This document shows positions 24,368 through 32,828 of a stretch of DNA of 64,000 nucleotides, one piece after another. The notes below the pieces were generated by a model that ran no database searches, had not been told where the DNA came from, and saw only the letters and a program-made list of their open reading frames with translations. The stretch lies in NCBI RefSeq assembly GCF_009846525.1, contig NZ_CP024621.1:2108001-2172000 (forward strand), read 5' to 3'. Each line of letters starts with the position of its first letter. The first letter of the stretch is position 1. This DNA is from Halomonas meridiana. GTDB lineage: Bacteria > Pseudomonadota > Gammaproteobacteria > Pseudomonadales > Halomonadaceae. The translations under genes were made by a program, and so were the position numbers.

Positions 24368-27300
24368 GTCAGTCACGAGAGCTGTAACCGGTGTTTTTGA
24401 TGCCGTTTTAAAGCCTGTTCAGAAGGTCATCGGCAAGCTATTTGGCGTGCCTGATCTCCCAAGTGGCGGCGCTGGCAATTCGGCTAGCGAGCTAAAGCAG
24501 ATTATTCGCAGCTCTAAAGAGCCAGCTCGCTATGTTTTTGGTCACATTGGGGTTGGCGGGCTGCAGCTATGGGCGCAAGAGCAAGATGGCGATCAAACTG
24601 AAGGTGAGGAGCTTTATCAGGTATTCGCTATTAGCGAGGGCGCTATTCACAGTCTAGATAATGTCTATCTTGACCAAGCGCCAATCAGCGAGACTGGCAG
24701 CCGTGCTAGCTATGCGCTGCTAAAGACGCCTACGGCTGCAGACACCTATCTGCTGACCAACTCCCCTGGCTGGCAAAGCAGCATGATCGGGCGCGGTTTA
24801 TCTGCCGTCAGGCTCACGCTGCGCTACGATCCCGACTATTTTAGCTCTGGCTTGCCTACGCCTCTATTTGAGGTGCATGGGCGTAATGATGTGTATGACC
24901 CGCGCACCGAGACTAGCAGCTATAGCGATAACGTCGCCCTTGTGACGCTTTGGTATATCCGTAATCGGCTAGGCGTGCCCGATGATGAGATTCTATGGGA
25001 GTCGTTCATCGAAGCGGCGAATATTTGTGATGAAATTGTCACAAACCCTGACGGCAGCACAGAGCGCCGCTACACCATGGCGGGCGGCTTCAAGGCTGAC
25101 GAGCGCAAAGACCGTGTTTTAGCTGACTTAGAGATGGCTTGCTCGGGCACCCTGCTCCGCATCGGCGGGAAGTTTGGGTTGCTAGTGGGCGCTTATTACG
25201 GCCCCTACGACTTCACTATTGATGAAAATATGGTGATTGGCCCTGTGTCTGGCCAGACCGAGGTTTCCCGCGCAGATGCAGTAAATACGATGCGCGGTAA
25301 ATTCGTTGATCCATCGCAGCGCTGGGCTGAAACCGACTACCCTGCCGTAGTGGTTGACCAGTGGGTAGCCGAAGACGGCGGCCCGATTGAAGACAGTCTC
25401 GACCTACGTTTCGTCACGTCCGCCTTTCAAGCCCAGCGCCTCGCTAACATTGCACTACGCCGCAAGCGCGCAGGCGGCACCCTACGCATCCCCCTTAACT
25501 TTCGTGGCTATGCCTGTCGCCCGGGGCGCGTTATTCGCGTGAATCTGCCGACTATTAACGTCGATGGCGAGTTTCGTGTCGTTAACTGGGAATTCAGCGG
25601 CACCGAGGGCTGCATCGTTACGCTGGAACAGGAGGACGCGGCGATTTATGACGACGCCGTCGGCCAACCCTTCAACCCGTTCGGCTTCATCCAGCTACCC
25701 ACGGGCGGCATCGGCTCGCCTACGGGCCTGCAGTACGTGCTCCAAAACGTTGGCGAGGTGATTCAAGGCCGTTTGGTGTGGAATCCGGTAGACGCCGCGC
25801 TGCACTACAACGTGGTGATCAAGCGAGAAGGCGTGGCCGTACAAGCCGCGCAAGTGCCCGCAGGCGTGGAGCGCTGCGACGTGGGCGGGCTGGAGGCTGG
25901 GAACTATACCGCTGAGGTGCGCGCGCGTGGGCGGTTGGGGCAGTCTGGCCCGGCGGTGGTGTCATTTGCCATCAACGTACCGCCGATGCCTGAAAGCGTC
26001 GGTATCTCTGCCGCTAACGACAGCATCACCCTGACGCCACGCCTCAGCGGTAGCCATGGCCGCGTGGAGTTCGAGTTCCGCTGGCACCCCACGCCGCTGC
26101 CGCTCAACCAGGTAGCCGCCAGTGCCGAGTATTTGAGCATCGGTGCCAGCTACACGCACACCGGGCTCACCTGGGGCACCGACTACCACTACTACGTGCG
26201 CAGTGTGAACGCCTACGGTGCCAGCCCCTGGCTCTACGTGCCTGCCTCTACCACTGCTGACGTCGAGCAGATCCTGCAAGGGCTCACTGGCCAGATTCGC
26301 GAAAGCGAGCTAAACCAAGCCCTACAGGAGCGTATCGACAAAATCGACGGCCCCGACACGCTCGACGGCAGCGTTGCCCAGCGTATCGCCGCCGAGGCCG
26401 AGCAGCGTAGCGAGGACGTCGAGACGGTGCGGAGCGAGCTGATCGACGGCTTTGAAGCCGAAGCGCTGGCCCGTGCCCAAGCCATCCAGCAGGAAACCGA
26501 CAATCGCACGGTGGCCATTACCCAACTGAGCGAACAGGTAGAAACCGAGTTCGGGCTGCTGGGGTTAGAGATCAACGCCATTGCAGCGGCCTACGATGCC
26601 ACGGCGGCGTCGATCTACACGATGACGCAAATCCGCATTAACGAAGCGGAAGTGGTCGCCACTCAGATCAACCAGCTGAGCGGGCGTGTAGAGGACAACG
26701 AATCGCTGATTCTGGACGAACGGCAGATTCGTACTAACCAGTACAGCAGCTTGGCCACGCAGGTAGGCATCCTCTCGGCACGGCTGGATGCCCGCCCATC
26801 GCTTAATAGCGGCTTTGAGCCGGGTGCGGATTTTAATGCCTGGAGCGCGACCAGCGGCAACGCCATTAGCGCGGTCACCAGCGGGGTGTATAGCGGGCTG
26901 CAATCGGCGCTGGTCACGTCTACCACCGCCAGCGCGAACCCTAACAGCGGTGGCGTTCGCCGCATTATCGCGCCGGAAACCGCCGCGGAGTTTGCGGGGC
27001 ACGAGATCCGCCTAGCGGTGTATGCCAAACAGCCCGCCACCGGCGCGGCCGCAGAGTTCGCGCTGGCGTATCAGATTGCGGGCGAGTCGGTGCAGTGGCA
27101 GCGGTTTACGCCGGGCGCTGAGTGGGCGTTTTATGACGTAGTGATCGACGTACCCGAGGGCACCGGCGGCGCTCAGCACGCTGTGGCGATTTGGGGCAGC
27201 ACTGCCGGTGGCGGTAACGGTGTGCAGGTCGACCGCCTGTTAGTCACGTTCGCGGAGACAGACATTCCCGAGGTCACCGCCGCTATTGAGCAGATACAGC

Positions 27301-28847
27301 AAGCGCTAGTCGATCAACAGCAGGCCGTGGCGCAAGAGCTGAGCGGCTTTGAAACGCAGCTCAACAGCAACAGCGCCGCTATTCAGGAGGAAATAACTAC
27401 CCGCAGCACGTTAACCGACTCGCTCGCCACCAGCGTGCAGACCCTGCAGGCGCAAACCCAGGACAACACCGCCGCGATCATTGCCGAGCGCGACGCGTGG
27501 AGTAGCGAAACCAACGCCCTTGCTCAGCAGATTGAGCAGCTGGTCGCGGATCTAGGCGACGGCGGGGCAGCCTCGCTGGAAGAAGAGCGGCAGGTGCGGG
27601 CGAGTGAAGATGAATACCTGGCGTCTATTCAGCGGGTGCTTGCCGCTGCCGAGGGCGTCAACTCTGCCGCGTATCAGTTCCAGACCACTACCCGCATCAC
27701 CGCCGAAGAAGCCGAAGCGCGCCGCAATGAGCAGCTGCAAGCGCAAATAGGCGACAACAAAGCCGCAATACAGAACGAAGCCAACGTGCGCGCGACAGCG
27801 CTCAGCGCGCAGGCGTCGCAGATCAGCGCCCTACAAAGCGCCGCCAGCGGCAATACCGCCGCGATTCAGCAAGAGGCTAGCACGCGGGCAGACCAGTACG
27901 GCGTACTTGCGCAGCAGATCAACACCGTTCAAGTGCAGTTCAATGAAGAGCTCGCCAGCGTTCAGCAGAACACCCAAGCGCAGTACAACGAAAACACCCA
28001 ACGGCTGGAAGCGATGTGGACGCTGCGCATCGACAACGGCGGGCGGGTGTCGGGCTTTGGGTTAGCCGACGACGGCCAAGAGAGCCTGCTGGGATTCCGC
28101 GCCGACCGTATCTACTTCGCCCACCCCAACAGCGGCGACGAAGTTTTCCCCATGGTGCTGGATGGCGGTTCGGTCGTGATGAACGACGCGCTGATCAAGC
28201 AACTGCTGTTCACCAAGCTGCGCAGCTCAGACGGCACCTTGGTATTTAAAAACGGCAAGCTGCAGGCGTCGTACATCGCTGCTGATCAGCTCACGGTGAA
28301 TTGGGCGCAGATTCAGAACGTCACTGTTCAGCGGGCGCAAATTGCCGATGCGGCTATCTCCGCCGCCAAGATTGGCATTGCAGAGGTGGACACCCTGCGA
28401 ATCCAAGGGAACGCCGTCACGATTCCGCTGGCCGTGCAAAACGCTGGGGCTGTTCAGATTGCCCACGGCTCCACAGGGTTTAGCGGCTGGCAGCCGGTGG
28501 CCAACGTCAATACGGGCCGCGTGATGGATGGGGGAGGATCTGTGCAGGGGGTGGTGTTCGTCGCGTGGGAAACCTTCATGGACACCGACAGGCCTGGATC
28601 AGTGAGTGAAATGGAAGTCGAGCTATTCAGTAGCGTGACGGGCATCACACTGTTTCGGGGCGTGTATACCCACACCTATGGTAGCGCCCGTCGTGAATCG
28701 TTCACGCTCGATAGCCGACTGATCGGATTACCTGTATCTGGCACTGATTTACGACTACGTGCGCGGGCTAAAAGCAATGTGGGCGCCGGTATACATGACT
28801 ACCGGGTGATTAACGCCCGTATCACTCTCATCATCACAAAACGGTGA
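24351..28847 (+). CDS. Phage tail tip attachment protein (J-like host specificity protein)
   Basis: 1498 residues from ATG 24351 (overlaps the preceding gene). Large central tip protein that contacts the receptor. Visible layout: tail tip J-like N-terminal part (residues about 40-480; includes VFGHIGVGGLQLWAQEQDGD), two fibronectin III-like domains (about 480-645; ALHYNVVIKREGVAVQ, YHYYVRSVNAYGASPW), coiled coils, a beta-sandwich region (about 820-980) and further coiled coil repeats with QEEASTRADQYGVLAQQI-type segments, then a C-terminal region of about residues 1220-1498 resembling DUF1983 and a fibre tip. Intact throughout, in contrast to the head genes. Confidence 0.9.
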   Translation: MSKAVKSVTRAVTGVFDAVLKPVQKVIGKLFGVPDLPSGGAGNSASELKQIIRSSKEPARYVFGHIGVGGLQLWAQEQDGDQTEGEELYQVFAISEGAIHSLDNVYLDQAPISETGSRASYALLKTPTAADTYLLTNSPGWQSSMIGRGLSAVRLTLRYDPDYFSSGLPTPLFEVHGRNDVYDPRTETSSYSDNVALVTLWYIRNRLGVPDDEILWESFIEAANICDEIVTNPDGSTERRYTMAGGFKADERKDRVLADLEMACSGTLLRIGGKFGLLVGAYYGPYDFTIDENMVIGPVSGQTEVSRADAVNTMRGKFVDPSQRWAETDYPAVVVDQWVAEDGGPIEDSLDLRFVTSAFQAQRLANIALRRKRAGGTLRIPLNFRGYACRPGRVIRVNLPTINVDGEFRVVNWEFSGTEGCIVTLEQEDAAIYDDAVGQPFNPFGFIQLPTGGIGSPTGLQYVLQNVGEVIQGRLVWNPVDAALHYNVVIKREGVAVQAAQVPAGVERCDVGGLEAGNYTAEVRARGRLGQSGPAVVSFAINVPPMPESVGISAANDSITLTPRLSGSHGRVEFEFRWHPTPLPLNQVAASAEYLSIGASYTHTGLTWGTDYHYYVRSVNAYGASPWLYVPASTTADVEQILQGLTGQIRESELNQALQERIDKIDGPDTLDGSVAQRIAAEAEQRSEDVETVRSELIDGFEAEALARAQAIQQETDNRTVAITQLSEQVETEFGLLGLEINAIAAAYDATAASIYTMTQIRINEAEVVATQINQLSGRVEDNESLILDERQIRTNQYSSLATQVGILSARLDARPSLNSGFEPGADFNAWSATSGNAISAVTSGVYSGLQSALVTSTTASANPNSGGVRRIIAPETAAEFAGHEIRLAVYAKQPATGAAAEFALAYQIAGESVQWQRFTPGAEWAFYDVVIDVPEGTGGAQHAVAIWGSTAGGGNGVQVDRLLVTFAETDIPEVTAAIEQIQQALVDQQQAVAQELSGFETQLNSNSAAIQEEITTRSTLTDSLATSVQTLQAQTQDNTAAIIAERDAWSSETNALAQQIEQLVADLGDGGAASLEEERQVRASEDEYLASIQRVLAAAEGVNSAAYQFQTTTRITAEEAEARRNEQLQAQIGDNKAAIQNEANVRATALSAQASQISALQSAASGNTAAIQQEASTRADQYGVLAQQINTVQVQFNEELASVQQNTQAQYNENTQRLEAMWTLRIDNGGRVSGFGLADDGQESLLGFRADRIYFAHPNSGDEVFPMVLDGGSVVMNDALIKQLLFTKLRSSDGTLVFKNGKLQASYIAADQLTVNWAQIQNVTVQRAQIADAAISAAKIGIAEVDTLRIQGNAVTIPLAVQNAGAVQIAHGSTGFSGWQPVANVNTGRVMDGGGSVQGVVFVAWETFMDTDRPGSVSEMEVELFSSVTGITLFRGVYTHTYGSARRESFTLDSRLIGLPVSGTDLRLRARAKSNVGAGIHDYRVINARITLIITKR

Positions 28848-28850
28848 CCC

Positions 28851-29246
28851 ATGAGCATGAGCACTAAGCATTTCCTGTTTTACGACGCCGATGGTCGCAT
28901 CACTGCGCAATTCTCGGCACCTTCAGCGCGCTATGCGCGGCGGCAGGGCCAGCGTTACGCCCTGGCCAGCGGTCATGAGTCCGCCGCCACCCACTATGTG
29001 GACGTGGCTACCCGGCAGGTGCGGGCTAAGCGGACGCTCGACATCGATCAGCACGTTGAAGGCATGACCATCACGCTAGACGGCATACCCGCCGGTGTGA
29101 CGGTGGCTACCAATGGCCAGCAAGCGGTAACCGATGGCACGCCGCTAGTTGTCACGTACGACCTTCCTGGCACATATGAAATCCGGTTAAGCGGCCATAT
29201 CGAGTACCTAGATAGGGTGGAGGAGGTGACCGTTGACGACGCTTAA
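28851..29246 (+). CDS. Hypothetical protein between tail tip and fibre genes
   Basis: 131 residues (ATG 28851; a second ATG at 28857 is possible). Opens with FLFYDADGRITAQFSAPSAR, common to small tail-associated proteins that lie before fibre genes, and ends with a bacterial Ig-like strand pattern (VTVATNGQQAVTDGTPLVVT, YEIRLSGHIEYLDRVEEVTV). Function unknown. The next gene starts inside it. Confidence 0.5.
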   Translation: MSMSTKHFLFYDADGRITAQFSAPSARYARRQGQRYALASGHESAATHYVDVATRQVRAKRTLDIDQHVEGMTITLDGIPAGVTVATNGQQAVTDGTPLVVTYDLPGTYEIRLSGHIEYLDRVEEVTVDDA

Positions 29247-29592
29247 CGCGCACACGTTCGCAAGCCGCGACGATGCCGAGAAACACTACCTGGCATTGAT
29301 CGACAGCGCAGCCGCCACGGCGCGGTATATCGACCCCGCGCTGGCTGAGGTGTACCGGGAAAAATTGGCAGAGGCGAAAGCAGGCGGTGGGCCACGGCTC
29401 ATTGCCGAAGCCGCCGCGCTGGGCATTGACGCTGAGACAGTGCTTAACGGAGTACTCAAAAACCACGAACAGCGGCAGCAGCATATCCACCGCATCGAGC
29501 TAGCCCGCATCACCGCCAAAGCCGCAGTGCGCAACGCCGCAAATGCTGCAGCTATGCACCGCATTTATCGAGAGTATCAGGAGGCGCTATGA
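29233..29592 (+). CDS. Hypothetical tail protein with TTG start
   Basis: 119 residues from TTG 29233. The start is decided by a perfect ribosome site, AGGAGGTGA at 29221-29229, just before it. Helical, alanine-rich protein (AAATARYIDPALAEVYREKL, HRIELARITAKAAVRN), possibly a fibre assembly helper. No family recognised. The following gene overlaps its stop as ATGAG. Confidence 0.5.
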   Translation: MTTLNAHTFASRDDAEKHYLALIDSAAATARYIDPALAEVYREKLAEAKAGGGPRLIAEAAALGIDAETVLNGVLKNHEQRQQHIHRIELARITAKAAVRNAANAAAMHRIYREYQEAL

Positions 29593-30917
29593 GCGCAGAG
29601 CAGGATTTAGCCAACGCCAACGTGCAGATCGCGAACTTGATTGCAGAAGTGACGCGTTTCCGCGACGCGGCGATGGGCATCAACAACATCTGGCCGACAA
29701 TCACCGAGGGGCGGAACAACACGGCGGATGGCAAGTATTTCTCGGTACCGGGCGATGGTGCTTACCTAAAGCTTTACCGCCGTGCCGGTACTAGCCAAAC
29801 GCTGATCGCAGAGTTTCCCGATCGTGCTCAAGTGCAAAGCTTGATTGATACGTTGGGTGGGCGTGGGGTCGTGGGTGGTTCTGGGGATTTGATGGCTGTG
29901 GGGGCGTTTGGTTTGGGCTCTAACTCAGCACCAATATTACAAGATGCTGACAACAATGAAATGCAGATTGGATTGTATACTATTCGCAGCGGCGTCACGG
30001 TCGGCGGCTCCCCAATCGCCAATGGATTTCTATTCAATAATAAGTATACAAGTGGGCGTGTCTGTCATATATACGTAGACGAGTCAGTTAATCCAAGAGC
30101 TTTTTTGCGCACATACAATTCTGGAGCGGGCGGTTGGGGTCAGTCGTTCCAGTTTTATACAACACGTAATACCACAGTTGACAGCAACGGTTTCATCAAG
30201 GCTGCATCGCCCATTTTCCGCATCGCCAACAGCGCAGAGAGCGCGACCGACGAAAGCCATAATTTCACCGCCGCGGGAGCGGGCGCGGCAAATAGCCAAG
30301 CCCAAGGCGTCACTGCTTCACACAATGGCGTCGGATTTTACACCGTTGCAGGTTCTGTAGGCTTCGCTGCTAATGGCTGGACAGTTGAGATACCCCAGGA
30401 CAGCAACGGCAATCGTTTGTGTGTTGTGGAAACTGAGCAAGCAGACGATGGCACTATCACTGTGCGCACGTTCTCCAAAAAGGTCGATTCAGCGACGGGT
30501 GATGTAGTAGCCGATCAGCCGATGGATATTCCCGAAGGGCGCTGGATCGATCTACGCCTGAGGATGCCGGAACCACCGACCAACGACCACCCCGACGACG
30601 CCCCAGAGCCACCCGCACCGTTGACACCAGAAGAACAGGAGCAGCAGCGCATCGAGCAGCTAGAACGCTGGCGGGCGAGTGCTTCTATCACACCTCGGCA
30701 GGCGCGTCTGGTGCTGGCGAAGCATGGGCTACTAACAGGCGTTACCGATGCCATCGCAGCGATTGAAGACGAGCAGCAGCGGCAGGTGGCAGAGATCGAG
30801 TGGGAGTATGCCACGACCATCGAGCGGGCAGCGCCGTGGGTGAACGATCTTTATGGATCGCTGGGGTTGACACCGGAGGGGGTGGACGAGCTTTTTAGAG
30901 AAGCGGCGTTGCTTTAG
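29589..30917 (+). CDS. Phage tail fibre protein
   Basis: 442 residues. N-terminal coiled coil, GDGAYLKLYRRAGTSQTLIA segment, a variable middle (residues about 85-200), then the IFRIANSAESATDESHNFTA region also seen near the end of pyocin-like fibres, followed by a proline-rich linker (EPPAPLTPEEQEQQ) and a helical C-terminus. The middle section (29900-30180) has a clearly higher A+T content than the ends, as expected for a receptor-binding region that recombines. Tail fibre function is inferred from this architecture and the last position in the tail operon. Confidence 0.75.
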   Translation: MSAEQDLANANVQIANLIAEVTRFRDAAMGINNIWPTITEGRNNTADGKYFSVPGDGAYLKLYRRAGTSQTLIAEFPDRAQVQSLIDTLGGRGVVGGSGDLMAVGAFGLGSNSAPILQDADNNEMQIGLYTIRSGVTVGGSPIANGFLFNNKYTSGRVCHIYVDESVNPRAFLRTYNSGAGGWGQSFQFYTTRNTTVDSNGFIKAASPIFRIANSAESATDESHNFTAAGAGAANSQAQGVTASHNGVGFYTVAGSVGFAANGWTVEIPQDSNGNRLCVVETEQADDGTITVRTFSKKVDSATGDVVADQPMDIPEGRWIDLRLRMPEPPTNDHPDDAPEPPAPLTPEEQEQQRIEQLERWRASASITPRQARLVLAKHGLLTGVTDAIAAIEDEQQRQVAEIEWEYATTIERAAPWVNDLYGSLGLTPEGVDELFREAALL

Positions 30918-30943
30918 GGCGGCATCACGCAACCGCACACGGG

Positions 30944-30962
30944 CCGCGAAAGCGGTTTTTTT
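30944..30962 (+). terminator. Rho-independent terminator of the tail operon
   Basis: Stem CCGC / GCGG with GAAA tetraloop, then seven T. Confidence 0.8.
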
Positions 30963-30977
30963 GTGCATGGAGGATTT

Positions 30978-31025
30978 ATGATGACTTTCCTGATCGGCGC
31001 TGCGTGCGGTAGTTACGCGCGGTAA
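30978..31025 (+). CDS. Tiny ORF, probably remnant
   Basis: 15 codons (MMTFLIGAACGSYAR) preceded by GGAGGATTT. A complete small protein cannot be supported; it overlaps the end of the opposite gene at 31013. It may be the truncated start of a lost gene after the tail fibre. Confidence 0.2.
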   Translation: MMTFLIGAACGSYAR

Positions 31026-31327
31026 GGTAGCTCACGGGCATTCATCCCGATCTGCCCGCCGTTCGATAATCGCCACACGCCCTCGGTCATAAGGTCTCTG
31101 CGGCCGATCACATAGGCGATGCTACCCGGCTGGGTAAAATCCCCGGCCGGGTAAGCGCCGATGCACCGGCCTGAGTACAATTGGCCGCGGTGAATGACGT
31201 GAAAATCGATGAGGCCGTTCGGCAGCTTGTATTTGTCCAGCCGCTTCCAACCTCGTCGCTCAAGCGCTTTTCGCCATAGCGTCGCTTTATAGTCCACACC
31301 ACGCCTGCCCTGACTGACCAGTAACAT
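31013..31327 (-). CDS. Hypothetical protein downstream of the thermonuclease
   Basis: 104 residues from ATG 31327, or about 94 from a GTG at 31297; it overlaps the thermonuclease end by 41 bases in another frame. Basic N-terminus (KATLWRKALERRGWKRLDKY), central YSGRCIGAYPAGDF and a final stretch with GRRDLMTEGVWRLSNG. Family unknown. The overlap suggests co-expression with the exported nuclease. Confidence 0.45.
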   Translation of the reverse strand: MLLVSQGRRGVDYKATLWRKALERRGWKRLDKYKLPNGLIDFHVIHRGQLYSGRCIGAYPAGDFTQPGSIAYVIGRRDLMTEGVWRLSNGGQIGMNARELPYRA

Positions 31328-31730
31328 AGGGCAGCGCGTGCCCCGCCTCTAACATTTCATGCCCCACGTTCTCGCCGTCTGCCCATACCTCGGCAATGAT
31401 GCGGAAAAACGAACCGCGCTCAATGCGGCGAAGCTCGACGACGTCAGTACTGCGCAGGCGCTCCACTAGATAGATGCGAGCGTTGGCGGCCAGCTCTCGC
31501 TCCCGCTCTTTCTCGGCTTCGGTGTCGCAGCGGCTTCTACGTTCCGGCGCATTAATGCCGCTAATCCGTATTTTGATCCGCTCGCCGATCACTGGCGGCC
31601 ATTCGCTGATTGTGGCCGTGAAGGTGTCACCATCGTATACCGCGGCTACCTCGTCAACGCGAACGCTGCCGTAGTCGGCCTGGGCGATGGCTGGCAGCAA
31701 CGCTGTGAGCAAGATGGCGCAGCGGCGCAT
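31287..31730 (-). CDS. Exported thermonuclease (staphylococcal nuclease-like)
   Basis: 147 residues from ATG 31730, with GAGGGGTG as ribosome site; an in-frame extension to 31784 is unlikely. A signal peptide (MRRCAILLTALLPAIAQA) directs export. The SNase domain is clear: VYDGDTFTATI (metal-binding aspartate), IRISGINAPERRSRC (metal-binding and catalytic arginine region) and FRIIAEVWADGENVGHEMLE (second catalytic region). Enzymes of this fold cut DNA or RNA. Placed between the tail fibre and the attachment site on the opposite strand, it looks like a lysogenic-conversion gene. It lacks a large C-terminal domain. Confidence 0.85.
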   Translation of the reverse strand: MRRCAILLTALLPAIAQADYGSVRVDEVAAVYDGDTFTATISEWPPVIGERIKIRISGINAPERRSRCDTEAEKERERELAANARIYLVERLRSTDVVELRRIERGSFFRIIAEVWADGENVGHEMLEAGHALPYVTGQSGQAWCGL

Positions 31731-31802
31731 CACCCCTCCTCTGCCGTATCGGCGTAAACAATCTAACCTGCTATGCCCAAGCATAGCGCGTGAGACTGCC
31801 CG

Positions 31803-31852
31803 TGTGACCCGAATGTGACCCGTTGACGATATACATACTGCCGATTGTGACC
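31803..31852 (+). repeat. TGTGACC direct repeats beside the attachment site (possible integrase arm sites)
   Basis: TGTGACCCG at 31803-31811 and 31814-31822 (11 bases apart, one helical turn), TGTGACC at 31846-31852, and the inverted TGTCACA at 31867-31873. They lie within 150 bp of the attachment core on the phage side, as tyrosine-integrase arm-type sites do. Function inferred from position and spacing. Confidence 0.4.
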
Positions 31853-31944
31853 TAGCAACCCCTATCTGTCACACTTGCCGATTGCGCCCGGCGCGTAAGT
31901 GTTTGACGTTGATAGCTTTATGGTTTATCTTTCGTAGCGCTATC

Positions 31945-32000
31945 AGATTTAGGTTCTAGTGCCGTAAGGTGTGGGAGTTCGAGTCTCCCCATCCGCACCA
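31945..32000 (+). other. Prophage attachment site (3' end of tRNA-Leu(UAG))
   Basis: The 56 bases are the 3' part of a tRNA-Leu with UAG anticodon: the anticodon arm (AGATTTAGGTTCT), the long variable arm (GCCGTAAGGTGT), the T-arm with GTTCGAGTC, and the 3' acceptor with CCA. The acceptor partner and D-arm are missing upstream, where phage sequence begins. This is the mark left by integration into the 3' end of a leucine tRNA gene; the intact tRNA should lie at the other prophage end, left of the window. Confidence 0.85.
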
Positions 32001-32031
32001 ATTTGATTTAAAGCGTAACACCTCAATCAAT

Positions 32032-32061
32032 TCGGCAGCTTTTAGCTGACCGATTTTTTTT
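32032..32061 (+). terminator. Terminator after the tRNA-Leu fragment
   Basis: Stem TCGGCAGCT / AGCTGACCGA (one bulged A) followed by a run of T. It is the original terminator of the tRNA-Leu gene, kept outside the prophage. Confidence 0.65.
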
Positions 32062-32160
32062 GTTTTTAACTTCCCCATTTTGATCTAACTAGCTGACTCG
32101 GCCCTCTTTTTACGCTACGTTATCGATCTTTATACGCCGCTTAATTTGAGAAGGATCTCA

Positions 32161-32793
32161 ATGATGGAATGGCTGAACGACAACGCTCAGGCAATTTCTG
32201 CAGTGACAAGCATCTGCACGCTGTTGGTGTGGGTATTTTACGCGCAGCTGCTTTATAACGGCTACGTTCGTCAGCGTCGACCTCGTATTATCGTCAACCG
32301 AGGTAAAGGCGTGGGCACTAACGCGCTGTGCTTGATTAGTAACATGAGCAGCGAGGCCATCTATATTCAGCATTTGGTTGCCGTACTGCATACTCATGAA
32401 GGGGTGTACGAGCTGGACGTCGTCGAGTACCAGCAGCAAAGTGGCGACGACGATGAGGCATGCTACCGCACTCACCAAGGCCCTTTGGCATCGGGCGACT
32501 ATTTGCACATTCAATCCTTCGGTTCGATCGTCGATCAGATCGCTCAGCATTGGCAGCTAGATCAAGACGCACTGCATCGCCAAACGCCCGAGCTTGAGAT
32601 ACGAGTGATCGCCATTTATGGCTCGGAGGATATGCCAGTAGGCGCCTCGCGGCGTTTTGCCTTGGACTTGAACGCCAGCCCGCTCCATCAGCTCACTCCG
32701 TTAAAAGTCGATACCGAACGCATGAACAGCCGAAAGGACCGCAAGCGAGTGCTGAAGTGGGCAAAAGCCATCGAAATGCATAAAGCACAATAA
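32161..32793 (+). CDS. Hypothetical inner-membrane protein
   Basis: 210 residues from ATG 32161 (ribosome site GAGAAGGATCT). One N-terminal hydrophobic segment (about residues 13-31: AVTSICTLLVWVFYAQLLY) anchors a mostly cytoplasmic domain that is beta-rich up to residue 170 and ends basic (RKDRKRVLKWAKAIEMHK). No family recognised. It is the first host gene after the attachment site and stands alone between two promoter-size gaps. Confidence 0.6.
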   Translation: MMEWLNDNAQAISAVTSICTLLVWVFYAQLLYNGYVRQRRPRIIVNRGKGVGTNALCLISNMSSEAIYIQHLVAVLHTHEGVYELDVVEYQQQSGDDDEACYRTHQGPLASGDYLHIQSFGSIVDQIAQHWQLDQDALHRQTPELEIRVIAIYGSEDMPVGASRRFALDLNASPLHQLTPLKVDTERMNSRKDRKRVLKWAKAIEMHKAQ

Positions 32794-32828
32794 TGCGTGC
32801 ACATAATTAAAACGTTGGGGACGACCTT

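Noticed and set aside
26234-27040. Several - strand open frames of 60-145 codons inside the tail tip gene
   Set aside because: They lie antisense to a continuous 1498-codon gene, have no ribosome sites and show only low-complexity composition from the coiled-coil repeats.
31921-32000. Complete tRNA-Leu gene
   Set aside because: Only the 3' part from the anticodon arm is present; the D-arm and 5' acceptor strand are missing.
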